The notes beneath the pieces are model-generated. The model was not told the DNA's origin. It saw nothing but the letters and a program-made list of their open reading frames with translations, and made no database searches. The position numbers and the translations under genes are program-made. A DNA stretch of 52,885 nt from Udaeobacter sp046731855 (GTDB lineage Bacteria; Verrucomicrobiota; Verrucomicrobiia; Chthoniobacterales; UBA10450): assembly GCA_046731855.1 (NCBI GenBank), contig JBKPLX010000216.1, positions 1 through 52,885 of the forward strand. The letters run 5' to 3'. Shown here one piece after another: positions 25,723 through 33,723 of this stretch (position 1 is its first letter; every line of letters starts with the position of its first letter).

Positions 25723-26103
25723 ATGCCCAACGAACCCAATCCGCTTTCCGATCAAATTCATATCGAGCAGCTGGAGATTTCCACGCGTATTGGGGTTCCC
25801 GAAAAAGAGCGCGCTACCCCGCAGCGATTGACCGTCAGCATTTCTTTCTGGCCAGATTACGACCGGCGCGACACGGCCGACAGGATCGACAACACGGTCA
25901 ATTATTCGATCGTTGCTGAGGAGACGAAGAGCTTTGTGCGAAATCTATCGACAAATTTGATCGAGACACTTGCCGATCGGTTGGCAACGCATTTGTTGAA
26001 GACCTTCCGCATCCAAAAGGTCACAGTCGAGCTGCGAAAAATTCCTTTGGAAGACGCCAAGCACGTGTCTGTAACCGTAACGCGAACTGCATCCGTGGCC
26101 TGA
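25723..26103 (+). CDS. folB: Dihydroneopterin aldolase
   Basis: This 126-residue protein has the FolB pattern: IHIEQLEISTRIGVPEKERA with the catalytic-site Glu, PQRLTVSISFWPDYDRRDTA, VNYSIVAEETKSFV with the conserved Tyr, and IETLADRLATHLL, then VTVELRKIPLEDAKHVSVTV. It cleaves dihydroneopterin to hydroxymethyl-dihydropterin in folate synthesis, and the active form is an octamer. It sits between unrelated genes, so it appears outside a folate operon. The family match is strong despite the short length. Confidence 0.88.
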   Translation: MPNEPNPLSDQIHIEQLEISTRIGVPEKERATPQRLTVSISFWPDYDRRDTADRIDNTVNYSIVAEETKSFVRNLSTNLIETLADRLATHLLKTFRIQKVTVELRKIPLEDAKHVSVTVTRTASVA

Positions 26104-26145
26104 GAGTTTGCCGCTAGCGACGCCGGCCACTACACTTCGCCTGTT

Positions 26146-26721
26146 ATGCAAGACAATTGGGAAACCGTGTCGAGCGAGCGGCATTTCGCCAATGCGCATG
26201 TTGAAGTTGTGACTGATCATGTGCGAACACCCTCGCGTTCGCTACCAAAGGCCTGGACAATTGTGCGCCGCAAGGCAGCTGTGATCATTGCGCCCATGAC
26301 GCGGGACGGCCGAATCGTTCTCATTCGCCAGGAGCGTATTCCCATTCGCGCAGCAATTTGGGAAATGCCATCAGGTCAGATCGACGGTCCCGTTCACGAA
26401 ACCGCTGAGCAAGTCGCGCTGCGCGAACTTCGCGAGGAGGCGGGCTATGAGCTTGCCAATGATGGCGAACTCATCGCGCTGGGCCACTACTTTACCTCAC
26501 CTGGCTTCACAGATGAACGCGGACACTTCTTTTTGGCCCGCCCAGTGGAGTCGTCTCCGAATTATGTGCGTGATGAATCCGAATCGATTTTGGATTGCCG
26601 TGAATTTAGCGTGGAGGAAATTCGCCGAATGATTGCCGAGAACGAGATTTGTGATGCCAATACCCTCAGTCTGTGGGCGCGACTGTCTGCGCGTGACCTC
26701 CTTCCAGTTAAAGAGCGCTGA
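26146..26721 (+). CDS. NUDIX hydrolase (ADP-ribose pyrophosphatase-like)
   Basis: The 191-residue protein carries a complete NUDIX box, from GQIDGPVHETAEQVALRELR to EEAGYE, matching G-x5-E-x7-REUxEExGU. The following GHYFTSPGFTDERGHFFLA is typical of ADP-ribose or sugar-nucleotide hydrolases. It splits a nucleoside diphosphate linked to another group and recycles ADP-ribose or clears damaged nucleotides. It lies between folB and tatC on the same strand; the gap to tatC holds a simple repeat, so co-transcription is unclear. Confidence 0.9.
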   Translation: MQDNWETVSSERHFANAHVEVVTDHVRTPSRSLPKAWTIVRRKAAVIIAPMTRDGRIVLIRQERIPIRAAIWEMPSGQIDGPVHETAEQVALRELREEAGYELANDGELIALGHYFTSPGFTDERGHFFLARPVESSPNYVRDESESILDCREFSVEEIRRMIAENEICDANTLSLWARLSARDLLPVKER

Positions 26722-26747
26722 CCGCTTGTAATTTGATTATTGGCGGT

Positions 26748-26785
26748 TGCTTCGGATTTCGGTATTCGGATTTCGGATTTTTGAT
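26748..26785. repeat. ATTTCGGATTTCGG simple repeat before tatC
   Basis: Three to four imperfect units of CGGATTTCGGTATT fill the region just before the tatC ATG. They extend an open frame upstream of tatC, and the encoded residues (ISVFGFRIFD) are probably not translated. The sequence is akin to the repeat at 1645-1710. Confidence 0.6.
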
Positions 26786-26788
26786 CTG

Positions 26789-27571
26789 ATGACGCTAAGA
26801 GACATCTTCAAATTTCGCGATCTACCCGAGGGTGAAACTTCCAAGCCGTTTCTGGAACACTTGGAAGACCTGCGGTGGACGATCGTAAAGATCGCAATCA
26901 CGCTGGTGGCAGCGATGATCGTTTGCTTCACATTCCGCTCGACACTCGTGCGAGTCCTGCAGGCGCCGTTGCGGGACGTCGGTTCACAAATCGGAACGCT
27001 CAAAGCGCTCGGCATCACAGATTCGATCGTGATTTCATTTCATCTGGCGTTTTACGCCGGCATCGTTATCTCCTTTCCGCTGCTGCTCTATTTTGTGGCG
27101 GAATTTGTCCTCCCCGCGCTCACGGCAGTGGAGAAGCGCTTTTTGTTTCCAGCTATATTAGTCAGCTTCGCGCTATTTCTTCTTGGTGTGTCCGTCTGTT
27201 ATTTTTGGTTGCTGCCGAAGACGATTCTTTTTTTCTTTCGCGACACCGAGTCGCTCGGGTGGGCGCCCACTTGGACCGTGCAACAATATTATTCTTTCGT
27301 AACGCGGTTCACGATCGGCTTCGGGCTGGCTTTCGAATTGCCGGTGGTAGTGCTGGCCCTGGTTCGATTTGGATTGATCACTTACAGATTCATGGCGCGC
27401 ACGCGACCTTACGCTGTCGTGCTGATCTTTATTCTGGCGACGATCATCACGCCGACACCAGACATTCTGACCTTGATCGCGATGGCGCTCCCGATGTGCT
27501 TGCTTTATGAAAGCTGCATCTGGATTGCATGGCTGATGGAGCGCCGCAGTGCCAGGTCGATCACCAGTTAG
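26789..27571 (+). CDS. tatC: Sec-independent protein translocase TatC
   Basis: This is a 260-residue protein counted from the ATG at 26789; upstream in-frame sequence is repeat DNA. It has six predicted membrane helices. The N-terminal KPFLEHLEDLRWTIVK holds the conserved Glu that contacts the twin-arginine signal. The segment FAGIVIS-like FYAGIVISFPLLLYFVAEFV and the later FELPVVVLALVRFGLIT, RPYAVVLIFILATIITPTPD match the family. It recognises twin-arginine signal peptides and with TatA drives export of folded proteins. No tatA or tatB gene is next to it. Confidence 0.93.
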   Translation: MTLRDIFKFRDLPEGETSKPFLEHLEDLRWTIVKIAITLVAAMIVCFTFRSTLVRVLQAPLRDVGSQIGTLKALGITDSIVISFHLAFYAGIVISFPLLLYFVAEFVLPALTAVEKRFLFPAILVSFALFLLGVSVCYFWLLPKTILFFFRDTESLGWAPTWTVQQYYSFVTRFTIGFGLAFELPVVVLALVRFGLITYRFMARTRPYAVVLIFILATIITPTPDILTLIAMALPMCLLYESCIWIAWLMERRSARSITS

Positions 27572-27575
27572 TTGC

Positions 27576-28670
27576 GTGGATCATTTTGTTTACCAGTTTC
27601 TCTTCCGTGCGTTTGCCTTTGTTCTGGGCGCGACAGTCGGGTCGTTCTTGAACGTCTGCATTTATCGCTGGCCCGTCGATCTTTCGATTAACAAGCCGCG
27701 TCGCTCTTTTTGTCCGGCCTGCAAACAGCCGATTCCGTGGCATCACAATCTACCGTTGGTCAGCTGGATTTTGCTCGGCGGTCGCTGCGCGAAGTGCGGC
27801 GCGAAAATCGCCTTTCGCTATTTCGCGGTGGAGTTGATCACTGCGCTGCTATTCCTGGCGGTCTGGCAGAGCTTTCCCTGGCAAATGGCAATCCCGTACT
27901 GGATCTTCACTTCACTCCTCATCGTCGGGACATTCATCGATCTCGAACATTTCATCATTCCAGACCGTGTGACCATCGGAGGAATTGTTGCAGGCGTCGT
28001 TTGCAGCGTGGCGGTGCCAGCTTTGATGGAAACGGATTCGCGGATTGCAGCATGCGTTCGTTCCCTCCTCGCTGCTGCGCTGGGTTACGTAATTTTATTG
28101 ATTGTTCTAGAAGCGGGCAAAATTGCGTTTGGACGAAAACGAATTGAATTCGACGCCCCGACACTGTTCACCTGGACTAAACGCGGGGATGACGCCGATC
28201 TTGTCGTCGGCGCCGAGGAAAGCCTGTGGAGCGACTATTTTGCCCGGGAAAAAGACCGATTATTGCTTGAGTGCGACGAGGCCAGGATCGACTACCACAC
28301 CTTTGGGAACGTGACGCTGGACTTTCGCTACGATCGCGTCACGGCCGAAGGTCAAATATTTATGCTCGATGATTTGGCGCAGATTTCCGGCGTAGCGCGT
28401 GAACTCGTGATCCCACGCGAGGCGATGGGCCGGGGCGACTTGAAATTTCTCGCGGCGATTGGCGCATTTCTCGGATGGCGCGCCGTGTTGTTTAGTCTCT
28501 TCGCCGGATCGCTTCTCGGTTCGATTGTGGGTATGATTACACTGGTCGTTGGGAAACGGGTTTGGTCAGCCAAATTACCGTTCGGACCTTACCTGGCGTT
28601 TGGCGCGCTAAGCTGGATGTTTTTTGGCGGAATTTTCCTGAATTGGTACGCGAGACTGCTGAGTCCCTAA
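27576..28670 (+). CDS. Prepilin peptidase/N-methyltransferase (A24A) with large insertion
   Basis: The 364-residue protein starts at the GTG at 27576, four bases after tatC. The N-terminal methylase region has TVGSFLNVCIYR and a zinc site of four cysteines (Cys46, 49, 71, 74). The aspartyl-protease residues are Asp122 in FIDLEHFIIPD and Asp288 in GRGDLKFLA. It cleaves and methylates type IV prepilins or pseudopilins at the inner membrane. Unusual is a soluble insert of about 90 residues (about 188-278) between the membrane helices carrying the two aspartates. No pilin gene is nearby. Confidence 0.9.
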   Translation: MDHFVYQFLFRAFAFVLGATVGSFLNVCIYRWPVDLSINKPRRSFCPACKQPIPWHHNLPLVSWILLGGRCAKCGAKIAFRYFAVELITALLFLAVWQSFPWQMAIPYWIFTSLLIVGTFIDLEHFIIPDRVTIGGIVAGVVCSVAVPALMETDSRIAACVRSLLAAALGYVILLIVLEAGKIAFGRKRIEFDAPTLFTWTKRGDDADLVVGAEESLWSDYFAREKDRLLLECDEARIDYHTFGNVTLDFRYDRVTAEGQIFMLDDLAQISGVARELVIPREAMGRGDLKFLAAIGAFLGWRAVLFSLFAGSLLGSIVGMITLVVGKRVWSAKLPFGPYLAFGALSWMFFGGIFLNWYARLLSP

Positions 28671-28732
28671 CGTGTGAGGCAATTTTATCTCCGATTCTTA
28701 TTCCTACTCGTGCTCTTGGTTTCTCACGGTCC

Positions 28733-29881
28733 ATGATCTTCACCAACTCCCGCTTGATTCTCCCCGATGGAATTCGCGACGGTCTTGAAGTCGTCGTTGA
28801 AAAGAGAAAAATCTCCGCGATCCGTGAGCAAGCCCGGACACAAAGAGAAGAGATTATAGACTTACGCGGAAATTATCTCGCGCCCGGCTTTATCGATCTT
28901 CATGTGCACGGCGCGCTGGGCCGCGACACCATGGAAGCTTCTGCGGAAGCGTTTCAAGCCGTCTGCGATTATCATGCCAGCGGCGGAACGACTTCGCTTT
29001 TGCTGACGACCGCAACGGCACCACTCGATAACATTGCCGATGTTCTAGGTGCCGTCCGTGAGTGTCGCTGTTCGATTACAGAGATCGCTGGCGTTCATGT
29101 AGAGGGGCCATTTATTTCGAAAGCCAAATGCGGGGCGCAGCGCGCCGAATTCATTCAAAATCCGTCCCACTCTTCAGTTCAGCAATTGCTCGGCCACGCG
29201 GACGTGATCAAACGAATCACAATCGCGCCCGAGCTGCCGGGAGCACTCGAGGCGATTGAGAATTTTCACGTGCATGGGATCAGTGCCAGCGGAGGCCACA
29301 GCGATGCATGGGACGAGCAGGCGCGAGAAGGCTTTGCACGTGGCATGCGCAGCGTGACACATACATTCAATTGCATGTCGAGTGCGCGTCGCCGCGGCAT
29401 TTATCGTGTTGGCGGTTTACTTGAATTTGCCTTAAGCGAACCACGGATCAGTTGCGAACTAATCGCCGACGGTCACCACGTTTCCGAAACGTTAATGACG
29501 ATGTTGTACCGTGCAAAAGGACCGCGTGGAATTTGTCTGGTAACGGATGCAACCGCGGGCGCTGGATTGCCCAATGGATCGCAGTTCTCACTTTTTGGGA
29601 GCGATTGCGTCGTGGAGGACGGCGTCTGTTTACTTGCTGATCACTCGGCGCTCGCGGGCAGCGCTTCGCGCATGATCGACCTTGTGCGCACGATGGTCAT
29701 GGAGGTAAACGTTCCGCTGCACGAAGCCGTCATGATGGCCACGGAAAATCCTGCGCGTGCTATTGGCCTTGAAGCCAAAGGCTCTGTGAAAGTGGATGCA
29801 GACGCAGATTTGGTCGTTCTCTCGCCAGAACTGGAAGTGCTGCAAACATTCAGTGGCGGGCAGGAAGTTTTCTCTCACTAA
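28733..29881 (+). CDS. nagA: N-acetylglucosamine-6-phosphate deacetylase
   Basis: This is a 382-residue amidohydrolase counted from the ATG at 28733; the longer open frame upstream overlaps the prepilin peptidase and is not used. Metal and active-site motifs are present: DLHVHG, the Glu in GVHVEGPFIS, SGGHSDA, THTFNCMS, ADGHHVS and the catalytic Asp in CLVTDATAGAG. It removes the acetyl group from GlcNAc-6-phosphate in amino-sugar recycling, which fits a cell that remodels peptidoglycan. No nagB is adjacent. Confidence 0.92.
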   Translation: MIFTNSRLILPDGIRDGLEVVVEKRKISAIREQARTQREEIIDLRGNYLAPGFIDLHVHGALGRDTMEASAEAFQAVCDYHASGGTTSLLLTTATAPLDNIADVLGAVRECRCSITEIAGVHVEGPFISKAKCGAQRAEFIQNPSHSSVQQLLGHADVIKRITIAPELPGALEAIENFHVHGISASGGHSDAWDEQAREGFARGMRSVTHTFNCMSSARRRGIYRVGGLLEFALSEPRISCELIADGHHVSETLMTMLYRAKGPRGICLVTDATAGAGLPNGSQFSLFGSDCVVEDGVCLLADHSALAGSASRMIDLVRTMVMEVNVPLHEAVMMATENPARAIGLEAKGSVKVDADADLVVLSPELEVLQTFSGGQEVFSH

Positions 29882-29972
29882 CCCGAGGCTTCAGCGCATC
29901 AAGATCGGTGTCCGATTGGTGTTCACCTGTCGCGCCGTGCCTTGTGCGAAGGCGGATTCGTGGTTAAGAGGA

Positions 29973-31073
29973 CTATAGCGACAGCAAAAACCCGGCGATA
30001 TCGAGCGCAGCGCGCGGTCGGCTAAGCGTACTGATATTCGCCGACCATTCGCGCCACTGTTTCGCGTCGTCAGCAAACGCGCGCTGTACCTGTGCGATGA
30101 CTTCTCGTGTCGAATCTGCGATCACACCCGAATTCGTCTCGACGATCAGCCGGGCGTTGCCTTCCTCCTGCCCGGCGACGACGTAATTGATGATCATCGG
30201 ACAGGCGGCAGCAATCGTTTCCTGCACCGTCGCGCCTCCGGCTTTTCCGATGAGCAAATGGCTCTCATGAAGCATGCGGGGAAGTTCATCAGTCCAGCCA
30301 ATGACCTTTGCCTTGTTTCCGGTCGCGGCTTCGATGTCGGGCATGAGTGTATCCGCACGGCCAATGGTCACGGTGAGATCGACACCCAACTCAGCGAGCC
30401 GGTGCGCCAGTTCCGGTGCGCCGCGAGTGGCCGCATGTATCATATATAAAACACGGCGCTCGGAGTTGCGCGGAGGTAAAACGCGGTTCGACCGTGCAGA
30501 ATCGACAAATTTTGGACTGACAGGAAATCCAAACACCTTGATTTTTTCCGCGGCGACTCCGGCTGCTCGCAAGACGGAGGCACTTTGCTCGTTGGCGACG
30601 AGGAAATAATCGGCGGCACACCGATACCAGACCGCGTTAATGGTAATTGAATCCGTGACTACAACGACAATTTTGCAAGGCCGCGAGTACTCGGAGTTTC
30701 GTTCCTGAATTCGTCGGAGCACGTTCGGATAAGCCGGGAACGTGCAAACCATCACATCTGGTTGAAAACGCTCAAACAATGCGGCGAAGTGATCTTCGAG
30801 CCGCGAAAAACGCGCGAATTCTTCATCGAAATTCTTCCTACCGTCGAGCCAGCGATAAACGGCACCCCATGCGCCAGGCGCGAAATTGACGACCGCCAAA
30901 TAGCTTTTTCGCACCAGCTCGTTCACCGTTCCATAGGCTTCGGCAAACAGATCGTGCAATTCTACCTCCGTTCCCTCCGGGGCGACGCGGGCGAGACCGT
31001 CGCGAATTCCACGCGCGGCGCTGTTGTGACCTTCCCCGAAACTCGCAGTGAGGATCAATATTCGTTTTTTCAC
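29973..31073 (-). CDS. MGDG synthase-like glycosyltransferase (GT28 type)
   Basis: This 366-residue GT-B enzyme has the N-terminal glycine-rich acceptor/lipid loop ILTASFGEGHNSAARGIRDG and a membrane-association region (NELVRKSYLAVVNFAPGAWG), as in MGDG and diglucosyl-diacylglycerol synthases. The C-terminal donor site has IGKAGGATVQETIAAACPMI and ends GQEEGNARLIVE. It probably transfers a sugar from UDP-sugar to diacylglycerol, making a membrane glycolipid. The gene is convergent with nagA and divergent from the YihY gene, with a MITE-like repeat in the divergent gap. Confidence 0.85.
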   Translation of the reverse strand: MKKRILILTASFGEGHNSAARGIRDGLARVAPEGTEVELHDLFAEAYGTVNELVRKSYLAVVNFAPGAWGAVYRWLDGRKNFDEEFARFSRLEDHFAALFERFQPDVMVCTFPAYPNVLRRIQERNSEYSRPCKIVVVVTDSITINAVWYRCAADYFLVANEQSASVLRAAGVAAEKIKVFGFPVSPKFVDSARSNRVLPPRNSERRVLYMIHAATRGAPELAHRLAELGVDLTVTIGRADTLMPDIEAATGNKAKVIGWTDELPRMLHESHLLIGKAGGATVQETIAAACPMIINYVVAGQEEGNARLIVETNSGVIADSTREVIAQVQRAFADDAKQWREWSANISTLSRPRAALDIAGFLLSL

Positions 31074-31109
31074 GAAGTGTCAGGGTCGCGCTCGCGAGCT
31101 GTTTCGTAA

Positions 31110-31252
31110 TGTCATTCTGATCCTGCACTCGCGGGAGAAGAATCTCGGATCATTCTGGCGCCCCGCTTATAGGTGAAAATATAAACCCAGTAGTCGTGGC
31201 TACGCATGCAATGGGAAATGATCGGAGATGTTTCGCTTCGCTCAACATGACA
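31110..31252. repeat. MITE-like dispersed repeat, copy with longer interior
   Basis: This 143 bp element starts TGTCATTCTGATCCTGCACT and ends TTTCGCTTCGCTCAACATGACA-like (last 20 bases TCGCTTCGCTCAACATGACA). The ends match the copies at 953-1037 and 36370-36464, but the interior is about 50 bases longer. It lies between the divergent glycosyltransferase and YihY genes and could carry their promoters. Confidence 0.7.
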
Positions 31253-31267
31253 AGTGGAGCGAGTTTA

Positions 31268-32197
31268 ATGGATATTTACACCCGGCAAAGTAAACTCTCG
31301 GTGAAGATGAAATATCTGGGCTTCGTCTGGCGGGTACTGCGCCGTCTGGTTTGGGAAACAGCAACCGATGCTACAACCGGACTGGCCGCACAGATGGCAT
31401 ATCTGCTTCTTTTTGCGCTGGCTCCGGGATCGCTGTTTCTCTGGCATCTGCTGGGTCTGTTCGGCACCGATCCGACTAAATTGCATCGGATGTTTCTTCT
31501 TTTGAAGAGCTTCATGCCGCCGGACCCGAAAGTGCAGGACATTCTCGATTCTACAATGGCGAATGTGGTGGTGACAGGTTCGAGCGGCCTGCTCGCGAAC
31601 GCGGGCATCATTCTCGGAATTTATTTCGGGACTGTCTTCGTCGCGACGACCTCACGCGCTCTCAGCCATACGCACGGAATGCAGGAAGATCCGCATTGGT
31701 GGTCGAAGTATATTATCTCATTTTTCATGCTGTTTTGGTTTGGGATCATTATCGTGTTCTGCTTCAACGCAATCGTCTTTGGTGAACGGCTGGCCGGTCT
31801 TGCAGAAGTCAATTTTCAGCTGGCCTTTCCGCTGCAAGCATGGATCACGACGCTCAATCTGCCCTTTACCTTTGTGGCGCTGGTCATTCTCGCGCTCGCG
31901 CTCTATCTCCTGACGCCGGAAAATTATTTGACCGTCCGTCAGGCTTTGCCCGGCGCGATTTTCTTTTCGGTCGGTTGGATCATCGCGACGAAACTTTTTC
32001 AGCTCTATGTGGCGCGATATGACCGCTACAACCCGACCTATCTCGCACTGGCGTCCATCGTTGTATTGCTTACCTGGATGTATCTGACCTGTCTGTTGCT
32101 ATTGCTGGGCGGTAAGTTAAACGCCATTCTTCGGCGTGAAGGCGAAAAAATGCGCGCACTTGCGCCCGCGGCGCCCGAGCCCGCAGCAACGAGTTAA
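31268..32197 (+). CDS. YihY/BrkB-family membrane protein
   Basis: The product is 309 residues from the ATG at 31268. In-frame codons further upstream lie in the MITE-like repeat (they would encode CFASLNMTS) and are probably not translated. Six membrane helices and the family blocks GLAAQMAYLLLFALAPGSLF, NAGIILGIYFGTVFVATTSR, LPGAIFFSVGWIIATKLFQL and YLALASIVVLLTWMYLTCLL, which ends in the conserved GGKLNA, identify the family. YihY-type proteins are inner-membrane proteins of unsettled function, once misnamed ribonuclease BN. A strong terminator follows. Confidence 0.9.
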   Translation: MDIYTRQSKLSVKMKYLGFVWRVLRRLVWETATDATTGLAAQMAYLLLFALAPGSLFLWHLLGLFGTDPTKLHRMFLLLKSFMPPDPKVQDILDSTMANVVVTGSSGLLANAGIILGIYFGTVFVATTSRALSHTHGMQEDPHWWSKYIISFFMLFWFGIIIVFCFNAIVFGERLAGLAEVNFQLAFPLQAWITTLNLPFTFVALVILALALYLLTPENYLTVRQALPGAIFFSVGWIIATKLFQLYVARYDRYNPTYLALASIVVLLTWMYLTCLLLLLGGKLNAILRREGEKMRALAPAAPEPAATS

Positions 32198-32219
32198 TGA
32201 GTTAAAAAGTTAAATCGTT

Positions 32220-32246
32220 AAAGGGCAATGCGTGATTGCCCTTTTT
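32220..32246 (+). terminator. Rho-independent terminator after the YihY-family gene
   Basis: AAAGGGCAAT pairs with ATTGCCCTTT across a GCGTG loop, followed by further T residues. It lies 22 bases after the stop codon. Confidence 0.88.
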
Positions 32247-32282
32247 AACTTTGTGACGCTTTAATTTTTTTTAACGATTCCG

Positions 32283-33695
32283 TTGATCGCGTCGCGCGCT
32301 CTGTTACGCTCCGTCGCAGTGGTGCCCTTTCGCCTTTGGCTCACAACTGCGCTCGTTTCTGGCGTAATCCTTGGAAGTCTTCTCTGTGCGCAAGTCGATG
32401 ACGAAGAAAAGAGCCGCCACGAGGAGTCCGAGCAGAGCGAGGCGCATTCTTCGCCCTCTCCGAAACCAAAAAAATCTCCGAACCCGGTAGCAAAAGCGCC
32501 GAGGGACAAATCGGGAAAAAAACACCAGGCTTCCGCAACCCCCGGAAAAGCTCCAACCGCAATTCCTCACGCAAAATTAGCAAACGACGAGTCGCGAGAG
32601 AATTCAGACACGTCAGAAAAAAAATCACTAACACCAATCCGCAAAGCAAAGTCAGCAAAACAAGGATCGACAAGAGACGATAGCGAATCGCAAGACGCAC
32701 AGGAATCCCCGCGTGTTCGCGAAGCAAAGTCAAAATCTGACGACGAAGAAGAGACAACCCCAAAGCCGACTCCGCGCGAAACGCCCGAGCCCGCCGCTTC
32801 CTCAAAATCAAAGCGACGCCATACGCCTACGCCCAAACCGAAATCAGCGAAAAAGAAATCCCATGAGAAGGAAGTTTCGCGCAAAACGAAGAAGGCGGGG
32901 AAATCCAAATCAACGCGAAAAGAAGAGGAAACACCGAAACCGGAAAAGACACCGCCCGCTTCAGAAGAGCGTGCTACGGCGTCAGAGCGTCCAACCCCGG
33001 TGCCGAAAGCTCTCGAGTCTGCGGCGCCGACACCAGCGCCCTCCTCTCAGTCAAAAGGTCCACGTGCCGCAACGGGCGAGCGCGCTCAGGTTGTCATCGA
33101 AAAATCTGGCCTGGAAGAGGACCAGGGTCTCGAACCTCCGCCATCGCCGCCGCCGAAAAGAGGTTTTTGGCCCTGGTCTCGTAGTTCGGGTAACTATCGC
33201 TATCTAACGCGATCTGTGATCGACGCGATCCGACGCGCGCCGGTGAAGCGGCGTCGCTGGCAATTCATTGTAGTACACAATAGCGGCACACGGCAGGGGA
33301 ACGCGCGTGTCTTCGATTATTATCACCGGCACGTGCGCCGGATGCAGAATGGTCTCGCCTATCATTTTGTGATCGGAAACGGAACGTCCACGGGAAACGG
33401 CCAGGTTGAAGTGGGCGATCGCTGGCGGCGCCAGATTAACGGCGGGCACGTGCACAGCGATTATCTGAACAACATTTCGCTAGGCATTTGTCTGGTCGGC
33501 GATTTCAATCGTGGGCAGCCAACCCGCGCGCAGCTCGACGCATCCGAGGAGCTCATCCGCTATTTGCGAGAACGTTGCGGAAAGACCGACAGAGGCGCGA
33601 TTCCTGTGCGGCCACATCGTGAAATGAATCCACCGCGTTGGCCGACAGACTGCCCGGGAGACGATTTTCCCTATTCGTGGTTTCGCAGGTTCTAG
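32283..33695 (+). CDS. Exported N-acetylmuramoyl-L-alanine amidase (Amidase_2) with long charged linker
   Basis: The product is up to 470 residues if the TTG at 32283 is used; GTG codons at 32319 and 32322 are alternatives. A signal-like helix (LWLTTALVSGVILGSLLCAQ) precedes about 240 residues of Lys/Ser/Pro/Glu-rich low complexity. The C-terminal domain (about 315-470) is an Amidase_2/PGRP fold: FIVVHNSGT with the first zinc His, LAYHFVIGNG, GGHVHSDYLNNISLGICLVG and PRWPTDCPGDDFP, where the usual third ligand region lies. It should cleave muramoyl-L-alanine bonds in the periplasm or beyond; the basic linker may bind the wall or teichoic-like polymers. Confidence 0.83.
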   Translation: MIASRALLRSVAVVPFRLWLTTALVSGVILGSLLCAQVDDEEKSRHEESEQSEAHSSPSPKPKKSPNPVAKAPRDKSGKKHQASATPGKAPTAIPHAKLANDESRENSDTSEKKSLTPIRKAKSAKQGSTRDDSESQDAQESPRVREAKSKSDDEEETTPKPTPRETPEPAASSKSKRRHTPTPKPKSAKKKSHEKEVSRKTKKAGKSKSTRKEEETPKPEKTPPASEERATASERPTPVPKALESAAPTPAPSSQSKGPRAATGERAQVVIEKSGLEEDQGLEPPPSPPPKRGFWPWSRSSGNYRYLTRSVIDAIRRAPVKRRRWQFIVVHNSGTRQGNARVFDYYHRHVRRMQNGLAYHFVIGNGTSTGNGQVEVGDRWRRQINGGHVHSDYLNNISLGICLVGDFNRGQPTRAQLDASEELIRYLRERCGKTDRGAIPVRPHREMNPPRWPTDCPGDDFPYSWFRRF

Positions 33696-33723
33696 TGGTC
33701 GCGGATTTGTCCGCTTGTCATCA

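Noticed and set aside
32341..32908. Open frames on the minus strand opposite the charged amidase linker
   Set aside because: Low-complexity Lys/Ser/Pro codons on the plus strand create long open antisense frames rich in Phe and Leu; no start signal or family feature is seen.
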